Numbered from the stretch's first letter, positions 1 to 9,276 are shown. The stretch is DNA of 64,000 bases from Hymenobacter psoromatis (GCA_001596155.1 CP014771.1:3286001-3350000), one strand, 5' to 3'. Program-made: numbers and translations. Notes: generated from the sequence alone by a model not told the origin.

Positions 1-48
1 ATGACAGACGACGTTGCATAACTCCCTTCCCATTAACTCCCTACCCCC

Positions 49-1089
49 ATGTTTGACTTCACCGAACAGCCGCACCGCCGCTTCAACCCCTTGCAGGAGG
101 AGTGGGTGCTGGTATCGCCGCACCGCGCCAAGCGGCCCTGGCAGGGCCAGCAGGAAAAGCCCCAGCCCGACGAGCGCCCCGCCTACGACCCCACCTGCTA
201 CCTGTGCCCCGGCAACACCCGCACCAGCGGCGACGTGAACCCGAAATACGAACACCAGTTCGTGTTCCAAAACGACTTCTCGGCCCTGCTGCCCGATGGC
301 GAAACCGGCACCTACGAGGAAGGCGGCCTGCTGCGCGCCGAAGCCGAAACCGGCCGCTGCCGCGTCCTCTGCTTCTCGCCGCGCCACGACCTGACGCTGC
401 CGGAAATGGAAATCGCGGAAATCCGCCGCGTGGTGGACCTCTGGACCGAGCAGTACCGCGAGCTGGGCGCCGACCCGGCCATTAACTACGTGCAGATATT
501 TGAGAACAAGGGCTTTATGATGGGCTGCTCGAACCCGCACCCCCACGGCCAAATCTGGAGCGAACGCAGCATTCCCGACCTGCCCGCCAAGGAAAGCCGC
601 GCCCAAAAAGCGCATTTCGACAAAAACGGCCGCACGCTGCTCAGCGATTACCTCGCCATTGAGGAGAAGACCAAAACCCGCTTCGTGGTCGAAAACGACA
701 CCTGGGTGGTGCTCGTGCCCTTCTGGGCGGTGTGGCCCTTCGAAACGATGGTGCTGCCGCGCCGCGCCGTGCAGGACCTCACCCAGCTCACCGAGGCCGA
801 GCGCGACGGCTTGGCCGACATCCTGCGCCAGCTCACCATCAAGTACGATAACCTGTTCGAAATCAGCTTCCCGTACTCGGCCGGCTTCCACCAGCGCCCC
901 ACCGATGGCGCGGACTACCCCGAGTGGCACCTGCACATGCACTTCCTACCCCCCCTGTTGCGCTCGGCCACGGTCAAGAAGTTCATGGTGGGCTACGAGC
1001 TGCTGGCCAACGCCCAGCGCGACATCACCGCCGAGCAGGCCGCCGAGCGCCTGCGCACGCTACCCGCCGTGCATTACAAGAAGAAGTAG
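49..1089 (+). CDS. galT: UDP-glucose--hexose-1-phosphate uridylyltransferase
   Basis: The 346-residue protein has the usual length and layout of GalT, the Leloir-pathway enzyme that moves UMP from UDP-glucose to galactose-1-phosphate in the cytoplasm. The active-site His-Pro-His lies at about residues 164-166 in the context NPHPHGQIW, and the zinc-binding pair C50/C53 is seen in CYLCPGN. The C-terminal half carries the second HIT-like domain with FHQRP and WHLHMHF. The start follows the oligomer CCTACCCCC directly. No galK or other galactose gene is visible downstream; the operon partner, if any, lies before the window. The next gene is on the other strand. Confidence 0.96.
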   Translation: MFDFTEQPHRRFNPLQEEWVLVSPHRAKRPWQGQQEKPQPDERPAYDPTCYLCPGNTRTSGDVNPKYEHQFVFQNDFSALLPDGETGTYEEGGLLRAEAETGRCRVLCFSPRHDLTLPEMEIAEIRRVVDLWTEQYRELGADPAINYVQIFENKGFMMGCSNPHPHGQIWSERSIPDLPAKESRAQKAHFDKNGRTLLSDYLAIEEKTKTRFVVENDTWVVLVPFWAVWPFETMVLPRRAVQDLTQLTEAERDGLADILRQLTIKYDNLFEISFPYSAGFHQRPTDGADYPEWHLHMHFLPPLLRSATVKKFMVGYELLANAQRDITAEQAAERLRTLPAVHYKKK

Positions 1090-1171
1090 CGTAGGCTTTA
1101 GCTTGCGAGTGAGCGCCAGCGAGCAGGCGGGGCCGCCCGGCACGCACGACCAGGCTAGCTACGCTCACGAA

Positions 1172-1212
1172 GGCAAGCGCCCTGTCGAAAAAATCCGAGT
1201 AGGGCGCTCGCC
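1172..1212. terminator. hairpin downstream of galT
   Basis: The arms GCGCCCT (1177-1183) and AGGGCGC (1201-1207) form a stem with weakly matched flanks, followed by TTATTTGT. It lies between the converging galT and STAS-like genes, so it may end transcription of galT. Confidence 0.4.
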
Positions 1213-1275
1213 TTATTTGTCAACAGTTAGCCAGACAATATACCGGCCGGCCTCAAGCGCCTCTGAGTCAGCTGG

Positions 1276-1698
1276 CTAGGAGGCAAACCTGCGGGTGTAC
1301 AGCGCCTGGGGCACCACGTCCTGGAGCAGCGCGGCGGGGCCGCGGTAGCCGGCGGCGGGCAGCAGGTCCAGCAGCAGGTGCAGGCCCGTGTCGGCCAGCT
1401 GGTGCTGCACGGCGGGCGTAAGGCCGCACCAATAGAGCCCGGCACCCTCCAGGCGCGCCTGCTGGTGGCCGTTGTAGATGGCCCGCTGGCCGTGCCAGCT
1501 CAGGGAGAGCAGGCGCTGGCAATCGACCCACACCATCGGCTGGCCGTAGCCGATTACCTCCCTAATGGCCTGCTCCAGCTGCTGGGCCGCCACCGGCGTG
1601 TCGCACTGGCCCCGCAGGCTGAGGCCAACCGTGGTTTTCAGGTTGCCAACGTGAGCGGTGAACCCGGCCGGGACGGAAGAAGTGGCGCGTTTGCTCAT
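1276..1698 (-). CDS. STAS-like small protein
   Basis: This 140-residue protein looks like a STAS-type fold (anti-anti-sigma family): beta segment TVGLSLRGQCDT, then a central VWVDCQRLLSLSWHGQRAIY segment resembling the D-x-S switch region of SpoIIAA, then a helix and beta strand. I infer a signalling or scaffold role in the cytoplasm. It lies just upstream, in the same orientation, of no obvious partner; the multi-PAS histidine kinase on the same strand ends 125 bases away on its upstream side. Two other small proteins in the window (8712-9131 and 13488-13901) have a similar layout. Family assignment is by pattern only. Confidence 0.6.
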   Translation of the reverse strand: MSKRATSSVPAGFTAHVGNLKTTVGLSLRGQCDTPVAAQQLEQAIREVIGYGQPMVWVDCQRLLSLSWHGQRAIYNGHQQARLEGAGLYWCGLTPAVQHQLADTGLHLLLDLLPAAGYRGPAALLQDVVPQALYTRRFAS

Positions 1699-1822
1699 AG
1701 AGGCGTAGGTAAATCAGCACGCTGACATATCTAGGCAAAACTACGACCCTACCCAACCAGAGCCAACGCGAAAAACCCTTATTTTTTCTCAAATAAATAC
1801 CGGTAATTATTTCCCAGGTTCC

Positions 1823-3775
1823 CTACCCCCCCGCCGGCACCGGCACCTGCAGAAAGAAGCTCGTGCCCCGGCCCGGCCGAGACTGGCTGCTGAAGGTGCC
1901 GCCCAGCAGCCCCACCCGCGTGCGAATGCCCGCCAGCCCGATGCCCGCCCGCGAAGCCAGCCCATCCGTGTCGAAGCCCACGCCGTCGTCTTCCACGCTC
2001 AGATGCACCTGGTCCTCTTCCCGCGCCACCTGCACGAATACTTCCCTGGCCTGGGCGTGCTTCATCACGTTGTTGAGCAGCTCCTGCACAATGCGGTACA
2101 CGGCCGTGGCCAGCAGGGGGGGTAGGGGCTGCTCCAGGCCGCGCAAGCTCAGGTCCACGGCCAGGCTGCCCGGAATGCGGCTCACCAGCTCTTGCAGCGC
2201 CACGGCCAAGCCAAAGTCTTCTAAAATGCTGGGTGTCAGTTCGAAGGAAATAGTGCGCGTGGCCCCAATGGCCTCGTTGAGCAGGTCCTGGCTGGCGCGC
2301 ACGGCCTCAGAGGGGGGTAGGCCGTCGAGGTGCAGGCGGGTGCCGTAGAGCAGCTGGCCCACGCCGTTGTGCAGGGCTTCGGCAATGCGGCGGCGCTCCT
2401 CTTCCTGGGTGTTGAGAATGGCCGAGAGCAGCTCCTGCTGCTGGCGCAGCTGCGAGCGGGTGGCCTCCTCCTTGAGGCGCTCCGAGTCGGTGATGTCGAG
2501 GGCAAACACTACGACTTCCTGCCGTTCGGCATCAAAAAAACCGAAGCACTGCATCGCCGCCTGCTGGCCGTCGCGCAGTAGCAGCGACACCTGGTAGTTG
2601 TCGCCGTGGCCGGCCCGCAGCCGCTCCAGATGGGGGGTAGTGGCCGGAAACACCTCCGTTACCAGCTGGCCTACCAGCTCGTTGTCGGCCAGGCCCATGC
2701 GGCGCAGGGCGCGGCCCACGTGCTCACGGTAGCGGCCATCGGAGCCAATGCGGGTGAGCAGCACGGGCATATTCTGAAGAATATCACGCAGCAGGCGATT
2801 TTTGTAGTGCAGCTCTTCCTCGGCCACGCGGCGGGCCGTGATGTCGCGCCAGGCCATGTGCAGCAGCGCCCGGCCATTCACCTGCACCGGGTTAAACGAA
2901 AGCTCGTCCCAGATTTCCGCGCCGGCCGGGCTGTGGCGCAGCCACTCCAGGCGGCCCCAGCCCTGCCCCTCGGCCGTGTGCAGGCATTGGGTCAGCATGT
3001 CGAGCGTGCGGCGGCCATTGGGCTGCTGCTCGGGCCAGAACTCGGTGAGGGAGCAGCCCAGCACGCGGGTTTTATCGGGGTGGCCCAGCAGGTGCAGCGC
3101 GGCCGTGTTGAGGTCCACAAACTGTTGGCCATCAAGCAGCACCATGCCATCGCGAGCCTGCTCGAAGGTGGCCCGGAGGCGGGCCTCGCTGGCACTCAGC
3201 GCGTCGGTGGCCCGGCGGCGGGCCGTCACGTCCAGCAGCACCAGGCGGCAGCCGGTGGGGGGTAGGCTTTCGTCGGGGCCCTCGGGGGCGGCCACGCCTT
3301 CGAGTTGGGCAAAGAAAGGCGTTTCGTCGGCGCGGCGCATGCTCAGCTCGCAGCTCTGGCGCTGGCCGGGGCGGGCCCACAGCCGGGCCATGAACTCGGC
3401 AAACCGGTCGCGCTCGGCGGGCACCACGAACAAGGCCAGGCGGCGGCCCCGCAGCTGCTGGCGCGCCTGCCCCAGCAGCTGCCCGGTGCGCAAGTTGAGC
3501 TGGCTGATGGTGCCCGCCAGCGAGAGCGTGCAGTAGCCCACCGGCGCAAAATCGTAGAGGTCAACGTACTGCAAGCGGCTGGCCTCGGCCTCGGCCTGGG
3601 CCAGCATCAGCTCCTCGTTCTGCATTTCCAGCTCTATCTGGTGCACCTGCAGTTCCTGCACCAGGCGCTGCACCTCGGGCGCGGCATCGGGGGGTAGGCT
3701 CTCTGACACCAGCCGCCGCCGCTCGGCGCGCTGGCGCAGGCTGTGCTGGGCCGCGTGCGGGTCGGGAGTTTTCAT
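1823..3775 (-). CDS. multi-PAS sensor histidine kinase (HisKA_3 type)
   Basis: The 650-residue protein begins with a coiled coil (about 20-60, rich in E, Q, L), followed by three PAS-like regions (about 65-175, 200-315 and 325-430), a dimerisation/phosphoacceptor segment EEERRRIAEALHNGVGQLL with the expected His, and a C-terminal HATPase with the N box QELLNNVMKHA and G box DDGVGFD. There is no signal peptide or membrane segment, so it is a soluble cytoplasmic sensor. HisKA_3 kinases normally pair with a LuxR/NarL-type response regulator, but none is encoded nearby, so it is an orphan here. The adjacent CheB-CheR-PAS gene on the same strand shares the PAS theme and may act in the same pathway (inference). 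Confidence 0.9.
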   Translation of the reverse strand: MKTPDPHAAQHSLRQRAERRRLVSESLPPDAAPEVQRLVQELQVHQIELEMQNEELMLAQAEAEASRLQYVDLYDFAPVGYCTLSLAGTISQLNLRTGQLLGQARQQLRGRRLALFVVPAERDRFAEFMARLWARPGQRQSCELSMRRADETPFFAQLEGVAAPEGPDESLPPTGCRLVLLDVTARRRATDALSASEARLRATFEQARDGMVLLDGQQFVDLNTAALHLLGHPDKTRVLGCSLTEFWPEQQPNGRRTLDMLTQCLHTAEGQGWGRLEWLRHSPAGAEIWDELSFNPVQVNGRALLHMAWRDITARRVAEEELHYKNRLLRDILQNMPVLLTRIGSDGRYREHVGRALRRMGLADNELVGQLVTEVFPATTPHLERLRAGHGDNYQVSLLLRDGQQAAMQCFGFFDAERQEVVVFALDITDSERLKEEATRSQLRQQQELLSAILNTQEEERRRIAEALHNGVGQLLYGTRLHLDGLPPSEAVRASQDLLNEAIGATRTISFELTPSILEDFGLAVALQELVSRIPGSLAVDLSLRGLEQPLPPLLATAVYRIVQELLNNVMKHAQAREVFVQVAREEDQVHLSVEDDGVGFDTDGLASRAGIGLAGIRTRVGLLGGTFSSQSRPGRGTSFFLQVPVPAGG

Positions 3776-3802
3776 AATAGCGCAATGATACTAGTGGATA
3801 AT

Positions 3803-3950
3803 AGGATAATTGCCTGTCCTTGCGAGCGCAACGAAGTGGCGCGCGGCAATCTTTCCTTATTGTTCGCGTCGTTGGATTTACTACCCCTAGCGGGAAGGAA
3901 AGATTGCCGCGCGCCACTTCGTTGCGCTCGCAAGGACAGGCGATTATCCT
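3803..3950. repeat. long REP-like palindrome
   Basis: Two arms of about 55 bases face each other almost perfectly around a 35-base loop. The arms contain TTGCGAGCGCAACGAAGTGG and its complement. The core TTGCGAGCGCA resembles the arms of the palindrome at 29613-29713. It fills the spacer between two same-strand signalling genes and could act as a transcription attenuator. A single TTATCCAC-type DnaA box overlaps its left edge (about 3793-3801). Confidence 0.85.
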
Positions 3951-3959
3951 ACCCCCCCT

Positions 3960-6900
3960 TTAGTCGCCCACGTCGCGCACGCCCAGCAGCACCTGGCCGG
4001 TGGGCTGGCCCTGGTGCAGCAGGCGGCGGCCGTAGAGGCTGGCGCGGCGGCGGCCCAGGCGCGGGAAGTCGGCCTCGAAGGGCAAGCCCTCAAACTCGGG
4101 GGCGGCGGCGGGGTCCAGCAGCTGGCGCAGGGCCGCGAGCAGGGCGGGCTGGCTCCAGGCCCCGCCGGCCAGCTCGACTAGCGGCTGGCCCACCAGCTCG
4201 GCCGGGGTCTCCTGGAAAGCCTCCGCGAAAGAGCGGTTGGCGGAATGCACCCGCAGGTCGGCGTCGAGGGCCAGCAGGGGCTCGCTCACCATGTCGGCAA
4301 TGCTCTCGCTGAAGCGGGCGGCCTGCTGCAAGCGGCCCTCCAGCTGCTTGAGCCGGGTGATGTCGGTGAAGGTGATGACCACGCCGTTGATGTAGTTGTC
4401 GAGCGAGCGGTAGGGCAGCACGCGCATCGTAAACCAATCGCCCTTCAGGGTCTGAATGCTGAGTTCGAGGCTGGTGAGGCGGTCCAGCACCTGGCGCACG
4501 TCGCGCAGCAAATGTTCGTGGCGCAGGCTGGAGGTGAAGTGCGCTAGCGGCCGGCCCACGTCGCCGGGCAGCAGGCTGATGATGCGCCCCACGGGCGGCG
4601 TAAACCGCTTGATGTTTAAGTCATTATCCAGAAAAATAATGGCTATTTCGGTGGCATCGAGCAGGTTTTTCATGTCGTTGGCACTCTGGCCCAGCTCGTC
4701 CGTCTTGGCCAGGTACTGCATGTTGAGGGTCATCAGCTCCTCGTTCAGGCTTTGCATCTCCTCCTTGTTGGTCATGGCCTCCTCGTTGGTGCTTTGCAGC
4801 TCCTCGTTAGCGCTCTGCAGCTCTTCGTTGGTGCTTTTCAGCTCTTCGAGGCTGCTCTCCATCTCCTCCACGGTGCTTTGGAGGCGGTGCTTGGTGTAGC
4901 GCAGCTCTTTGTCGAGGGCCTCCACCACGGCGTCGCGGTGGCGGCCGTCGGCGGCGGGGTCGCGCTTGGCCTGGCGCACCCGGCGGGGGGTAGGCTGGTC
5001 CTCAAACACCACCAGCAGCAGGCCGGCCAGCGCGTCGGGCTCGGTGAGGGGCCGCACCGTGAGGCGCAGCTGCTGCTCGCCGGCCTCGCCGCGCACCCGC
5101 ACGTCGTCCACCACTACCGGCCCCTGGGTCTGGGTGGCGCGCAGCACGGCCCCGCTGATTTCAAATTTCAGCCCCTCGTAGGCCATCTCAAACAGGTTCA
5201 TGCCGCTGAGGCCGGGGGCGGGCTCCAGGTACTTGCCGGTGCGCCCGTTCACGAACAGTATTTCGCCCTTGGGGTCGATGACCAAGGCGGGCGGGGCGTA
5301 GGCGAGCAGCAGGTTTTTTTGCACCAGCGCGGCAAACGAGCTGCTTTGGCGGTGGTTGATACCAGAAGGCGACATGAGGGCGGTGGTCGGGGGCGCGGCC
5401 GCAGGGTGCCGCGCCATTGCAAACGGAAACTTGATGAGGTGCGGCAGCGACGCCGCGCCGGCCGTGCGCCGCGAAATCTTCCACTTCACATCCAACGGCT
5501 GAAACAAGTCCTGGTAGCCGGTAATGTTTTCGCTCGGCCCCAAAAACAGCAAGCCGTTCGGGTTCAGGGCGTAGTGAAACACCGGCAGCAGGCTTTTTTG
5601 CAGCTCGCCGTTGAGATAGATGAGCAGGTTGCGGCACACCAGCAGGTCGAGCTTGATGAAGGGCGCGTCCTTGTTAATATTATGCAGGGCAAACACCACC
5701 ACGTCGCGGATTTCCTTGCGAATCTGGTAGTGGCCGTCGGTTTGCTGAAAAAAGCGCGCCAGCCGCTCGGGGCTCACGTCGGCCACGATGTTCTCGGCAT
5801 ACAGCCCGGTGCGGGCCACGGCAATGCCCTCGACCGAAATATCGGTGGCAAAAATCTGCACCTGGAGGTGGTGGCGGTTGGGCTCCAGCTCGTCGAGGCA
5901 CTCAAACAGGGTCATGGCCAGCGAGTAGGCCTCCTCGCCGGTCGAGCAGCCGGGCGCCCACACCCGCACGGTGCCGTCGGTGGGCTTGGCGGCCAGCAGC
6001 GGGCGCAGGTGGTCCTTGAGGCTGGCAAACGCCTCGGCATCGCGGAAAAACTTGGTAACCCCAATCAGCAGCTCGTGAAACAGCTGCTCCACCTCCTGGG
6101 GGTTTTCCTGCAAGTAGCGCACGTAGTGCGGAAACTCCAGGATTTGGTGCGCGTTCATGCGCCGCTCAATGCGCCGAAACACCGTGTTGCGCTTGTAAAA
6201 GCTGAAGTCGTGGCCCGTTTGGGTCCTGATGAGCAGAAATATTTTCTGGAGCGCGTGGCTGGGCTGGCTCGGCGAGCTGGCCGCGGGGTCGCGCGGGGGG
6301 CGCATGTCCAGGGGGCGCTCCACGTAATCAAGCAGCTGGGCCGGCATCTGGGCGGGGGGTAGCACAAAGTCCACAAACTCGGTAGCCAGCGCCGCGCGCG
6401 GCAGGGCGGCGTAGGTGGCCGTGGCGGGGTCCTGCACCATCACCATTCCAAAGCTTTCCATCACCAGCTTCAGGCCCACGGTGCCGTCGCTGCCCATGCC
6501 CGAAAAGAGGACGCACACCGCCCGTTCGCCCACGTCCTTGGCCAGGGTTTGCAGGAAAAAGTCGATGGGCTGGCGGCGGCTGGCGGGCTGCGTGGGCGGC
6601 AGCAAAAACAAGCTGCCGTGCAGCAGGCTCAGGTCGAAGTCGGGCGGAATCACGTACACGTGGTTGGGCCGCACGCGCAGGCCATCCTGGGCCTCCACCA
6701 CCGGCAGGGCCGTGAAGCGCTGAATAACCTGCGTGAGCTGGGTGCCATCCTCGGGGTCGGGCAGCCGGTGCAGCACCACCACGAAGGCCAGCCCGCTGCC
6801 GGGGGGTAGGGCGGCAAAAAAATGCTCCATCGCCTCCAGCGCGCCCGCCGAGCCGCACAGCGCCACCACCGGAAACCGCTCGGCCACCTCGGCCCGGCCC

Positions 6901-7022
6901 ATTTTGATGCGCCCCGCCCTGGCGCCGCGGGCCGGCCGGGGCGTCACCGACTCCGACGCGATGGGGGTGTCAGCTCTGGTGAGAGGGGCCGGCGCATGGC
7001 CCGGCTCAGATGAGGTTGTCAT
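3960..7022 (-). CDS. CheB-CheR-PAS fusion signalling protein
   Basis: This 1020-residue protein joins a CheB methylesterase domain (about 50-235; CGSAGALEAMEHF, FSGMGSDGTVGLK), a CheR methyltransferase domain (about 260-500; RRIERRMNAHQI, WAPGCSTGEEAYSLAM, LLVCRNLLIYL), a PAS-like region, a long heptad coiled coil (about 680-780, repeated S-L-E-E-L/ S-x-N-E-E-L-Q units) and two further PAS domains. Such fusions are known in Proteobacteria and Bacteroidota; they lack the kinase domain often found at the end. No receiver domain is fused to CheB. No methyl-accepting chemotaxis protein, CheA or CheW is in the window, so the target is unknown. A separate CheB gene starts about 560 bases away on the opposite strand. 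Confidence 0.93.
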   Translation of the reverse strand: MTTSSEPGHAPAPLTRADTPIASESVTPRPARGARAGRIKMGRAEVAERFPVVALCGSAGALEAMEHFFAALPPGSGLAFVVVLHRLPDPEDGTQLTQVIQRFTALPVVEAQDGLRVRPNHVYVIPPDFDLSLLHGSLFLLPPTQPASRRQPIDFFLQTLAKDVGERAVCVLFSGMGSDGTVGLKLVMESFGMVMVQDPATATYAALPRAALATEFVDFVLPPAQMPAQLLDYVERPLDMRPPRDPAASSPSQPSHALQKIFLLIRTQTGHDFSFYKRNTVFRRIERRMNAHQILEFPHYVRYLQENPQEVEQLFHELLIGVTKFFRDAEAFASLKDHLRPLLAAKPTDGTVRVWAPGCSTGEEAYSLAMTLFECLDELEPNRHHLQVQIFATDISVEGIAVARTGLYAENIVADVSPERLARFFQQTDGHYQIRKEIRDVVVFALHNINKDAPFIKLDLLVCRNLLIYLNGELQKSLLPVFHYALNPNGLLFLGPSENITGYQDLFQPLDVKWKISRRTAGAASLPHLIKFPFAMARHPAAAPPTTALMSPSGINHRQSSSFAALVQKNLLLAYAPPALVIDPKGEILFVNGRTGKYLEPAPGLSGMNLFEMAYEGLKFEISGAVLRATQTQGPVVVDDVRVRGEAGEQQLRLTVRPLTEPDALAGLLLVVFEDQPTPRRVRQAKRDPAADGRHRDAVVEALDKELRYTKHRLQSTVEEMESSLEELKSTNEELQSANEELQSTNEEAMTNKEEMQSLNEELMTLNMQYLAKTDELGQSANDMKNLLDATEIAIIFLDNDLNIKRFTPPVGRIISLLPGDVGRPLAHFTSSLRHEHLLRDVRQVLDRLTSLELSIQTLKGDWFTMRVLPYRSLDNYINGVVITFTDITRLKQLEGRLQQAARFSESIADMVSEPLLALDADLRVHSANRSFAEAFQETPAELVGQPLVELAGGAWSQPALLAALRQLLDPAAAPEFEGLPFEADFPRLGRRRASLYGRRLLHQGQPTGQVLLGVRDVGD

Positions 7023-7088
7023 GGGGGGTAGGGGGCAAAAAACGGCCGTTGCCGCCCCTGTCGCCCTTTTAGGAGTAATTATGAATTT

Positions 7089-7152
7089 AGGACTTACGCA
7101 AAATGGTTAACGCCCCGCTGGGGCTGAAAAAACAACTCTTTGCGTAAGTCCT
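7089..7152. repeat. 64-bp element with 14-bp perfect terminal repeats
   Basis: AGGACTTACGCAAA at 7089-7102 is exactly mirrored by TTTGCGTAAGTCCT at 7139-7152. The inner part is GC-rich (CCCCGCTGGGG). GGACTTACGCA-type ends occur at the tips of some insertion sequences, so this may be a tiny non-autonomous relic; that link is from memory and untested. Confidence 0.7.
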
Positions 7153-7223
7153 AGAATTATAAGTCTGAAAGTCAGCTCTTTGATTTATCGTTTTTAGAGC
7201 GGTTCCCATATGGGCGTATTTAA

Positions 7224-7258
7224 GTTAAGAGTTAAAATATATGCTTGAAACTCTTAAC
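7224..7258. repeat. GTTAAGAGTT inverted repeat
   Basis: GTTAAGAGTT (7224-7233) and AACTCTTAAC (7249-7258) form a stem around 15 bases. The same word family recurs inside the ileS gene (41686-41763) and as one arm inside the DUF4175 gene (about 17157-17186). Confidence 0.7.
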
Positions 7259-7330
7259 TCTATGCAGTCGCGGGGGGTAAGACCGGCGGCTGGGGCACAT
7301 TTGGCTTGCGCCATCTTTAAAACTAAGTTA

Positions 7331-7475
7331 CTGCTGTTACGCACTACCTTATTCGAGATGGCAACGGGGAGTAGTGCGAACTTTGTGGTTCGCGTCCCCG
7401 CGCCGTTAAAGCCATCATAACGGCGCGGGGACGCGAACTACAAAGTTCGCGCTACTCCCCGTTGCGTAACAGCAG
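7331..7475 (+). mobile_element. 145-bp MITE-like element, copy 1
   Basis: The element starts CTGCTGTTACGCA and ends with its complement TGCGTAACAGCAG. Its centre is a long palindrome around GCGCGGGGACGCGAACTAC. It has no coding capacity. The flanking heptamers taagtta (left) and tcagtta (right) differ at one base and look like an aged 7-bp target duplication. A second copy of exactly the same length, inverted, lies at 23531-23675. Confidence 0.85.
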
Positions 7476-7586
7476 TCAGTTACTACCGCGGAACGCTCAT
7501 CCATTTTGAGGCCGGCGCGTAAACCCAAAGTTACCGGCGGGCACCGTAGCAGCCCGCCGCTCCCCTCCGGGTTTATTTTATATCCC

Positions 7587-8603
7587 ATGCCTCTTCCTTC
7601 TTCCCTTATCGTTATTGGCACCTCGGCCGGTGGCATGCCCGCGCTCACCCGCCTGGTGGCCCAGCTGCCAGCTACGCTGCCCGCCGCCGTGCTGGTGGTG
7701 CAGCACCTGGCACCCGACTCGACCGGCGAGCCCCTGGTGGCGCGGCTGGCCAGCCACACGGCCCTGCGCTGCCAGCTGGCCACCGACCACGTGCCCCTGC
7801 AAGCCGGCCACCTCTACCTGGCCCCACCCAACCACCACCTGCTCGTGAAAGACGACCACCTGCGCGTGACCCAGGGCCCGCACGAAAACAGCTTCCGCCC
7901 CGCCGCCGACACCCTGTTCCGGTCGGCTGCCGTGGCCTTCGATTCGCACGTGATAGGCGTGGTGCTCACCGGCATGCTGCACGACGGCACCGCCGGCCTC
8001 GACTTTATCAAGCGCTGCGGGGGCGTGGCCGTGGTGCAGGACCCCGCCGAAGCCGAGTTTGCCAGCATGCCCGAGAGCGCCCTGCGCCACGTAGAAATCG
8101 ACCACGTGGTGGCGCTCGACGCAATGGGGCCGCTGCTGGTGAGCCTGGTCAGCCCTACCCCCCCTTCCACTGCCGAGGTCATGGAAATTCCCGCCGATTT
8201 GAAGCTGGAGGCAGCCATTGCGGAGCGCGTGGTGGGTGCCTCCGAGCAAATCGAGCAGCTGGGCCACCTGGTGCCCCTTTCCTGCCCCGGCTGCGGCGGC
8301 ACGCTCTGGGAGGTGAACGCGGGCCACGTGCTGCGCTACCGCTGCCACACCGGCCACGCCTACACCGCCGAGGCCCTGGCCGAACGCTCGCGCCAAACCC
8401 TCGAAGAAACCCTGTGGGTGGCCCTGCGCATGATGGAAGAGCGCAAAAACCTGCTCAGCAGCATGGCTAGCCAAGGCGACGCGCAATGGCACCGGCCGCA
8501 GCTGGAGCGCGTGGAAGAAATCAAGCGTCACATCAACCGCCTGCGCGAGTTTCTGCTCACCAGCGAGGCAAACGGCACCCTGGCGGCGGCGCCCGCCACC
8601 TAG
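7587..8603 (+). CDS. stand-alone CheB-type protein with C-terminal zinc-ribbon-like segment
   Basis: The CheB methylesterase domain fills about residues 1-190: IGTSAGGMPAL near the N-terminus carries the catalytic Ser, VLTGMLHDGTAGL carries the catalytic Asp region, and a His lies in VQHLAPDS. There is no N-terminal receiver domain, so it would not be switched by CheA in the classical way. The C-terminal part (about 225-290) has CPGCGG and RYRCHTGHAY, a likely zinc-binding segment seen in orphan CheB-like proteins, followed by helices. I chose the ATG at 7587; an upstream in-frame extension to 7506 lacks family similarity. Together with the CheB-CheR-PAS gene it suggests a non-chemotactic signalling system. 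Confidence 0.9.
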   Translation: MPLPSSLIVIGTSAGGMPALTRLVAQLPATLPAAVLVVQHLAPDSTGEPLVARLASHTALRCQLATDHVPLQAGHLYLAPPNHHLLVKDDHLRVTQGPHENSFRPAADTLFRSAAVAFDSHVIGVVLTGMLHDGTAGLDFIKRCGGVAVVQDPAEAEFASMPESALRHVEIDHVVALDAMGPLLVSLVSPTPPSTAEVMEIPADLKLEAAIAERVVGASEQIEQLGHLVPLSCPGCGGTLWEVNAGHVLRYRCHTGHAYTAEALAERSRQTLEETLWVALRMMEERKNLLSSMASQGDAQWHRPQLERVEEIKRHINRLREFLLTSEANGTLAAAPAT

Positions 8604-8711
8604 CGGCGCGGGGTGGCAGTTCGGAGTTCCTATACTTTTAGCGGCTTTCTTACCAGGCCCATGTTCGACGCGGGCGTCTATATTTGGTCAAATTCTTATT
8701 TATTAACGATT

Positions 8712-9131
8712 ATGCAAACCTTGTTCGAGCAACCCGGCTTCGCCATTCTGCACGACACCGACCATTGCTGGCTGTACGTGACGTGGCAGGGCAAGCGTAG
8801 CGGCCAGTCGTCGCAAGCCTGCTGCGAAGCGATACTGGAGCAGGTGCGCGCTACCCAAAGCCATAAAATTCTCAACGATGGCAGCCTGGACCTCGATGGC
8901 TGGGGCGACGTTGTGGCCTGGATAGGGCAGGATTTTTTCGACCTGCTGGCCGACGCGGGCGTGGTGGCCGTGGCCTGGGTGATGCCACGCAATTTGCGCG
9001 CCCTCACCGATGTGAACAAAGTAGTAACGGCCGTTACGCGCCCCGCCGTCAGCACCTTCGCCGATACGGAGGCCGCTTGTACCTGGCTGGACAAATCGCC
9101 GGGCCTCAGCCAAAATCCGGTGGCCTGCTAG
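8712..9131 (+). CDS. STAS/SpoIIAA-like small protein
   Basis: This 139-residue cytoplasmic protein has the pattern of the STAS/SEC14-like family found in Bacteroidota: a strand-turn WLYVTWQGKRSG, then an amphipathic helix, then KILNDGSLDLDGW where a conserved Asp usually sits, then a beta strand VVAVAWVMP and a final segment with FADTEAACTWL. I infer a signalling-related role. It follows the CheB gene by about 100 bases on the same strand and may be co-transcribed. The ATG at 8712 is preferred over the longer reading because the fold begins just after it. Exact function cannot be said. Confidence 0.65.
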   Translation: MQTLFEQPGFAILHDTDHCWLYVTWQGKRSGQSSQACCEAILEQVRATQSHKILNDGSLDLDGWGDVVAWIGQDFFDLLADAGVVAVAWVMPRNLRALTDVNKVVTAVTRPAVSTFADTEAACTWLDKSPGLSQNPVAC

Positions 9132-9167
9132 CCGCCCAGGCCCCAGTTGCAAACTCTCAGAAACGAG

Positions 9168-9200
9168 AAAAGGCCGTTTTCACTAGGAAAACGGCCTTTT
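9168..9200. terminator. bidirectional hairpin terminator
   Basis: AAAAGGCCGTTTT and AAAACGGCCTTTT form a perfect 13-base stem with a 7-base loop, with T runs on both strands. It serves the STAS-like gene on the plus strand and the tRNA on the minus strand. Confidence 0.85.
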
Positions 9201-9203
9201 TAG

Positions 9204-9276
<73 letters not shown>

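Larger units (their letters stand above)
7023..7330. other. spacer with two small inverted repeats
   Basis: No gene is supported between the divergent CheB-CheR and CheB genes. The stretch holds a perfect 14-base inverted repeat and a TTAAGAGTT repeat, listed separately, and then the MITE-like element at 7331-7475. Promoters for both genes should lie here but no clear TAnnTTTG box was identified. Confidence 0.6.

Noticed and set aside
1..21. Short frame ATG...TAA at the very start, possibly the end of an upstream gene
   Set aside because: Only seven codons are visible, too few to support a gene or a product.
4752..6362. 536-codon open frame on the plus strand
   Set aside because: It lies wholly opposite the CheB-CheR-PAS gene and has low-complexity translation without any family; typical shadow in GC-rich DNA.
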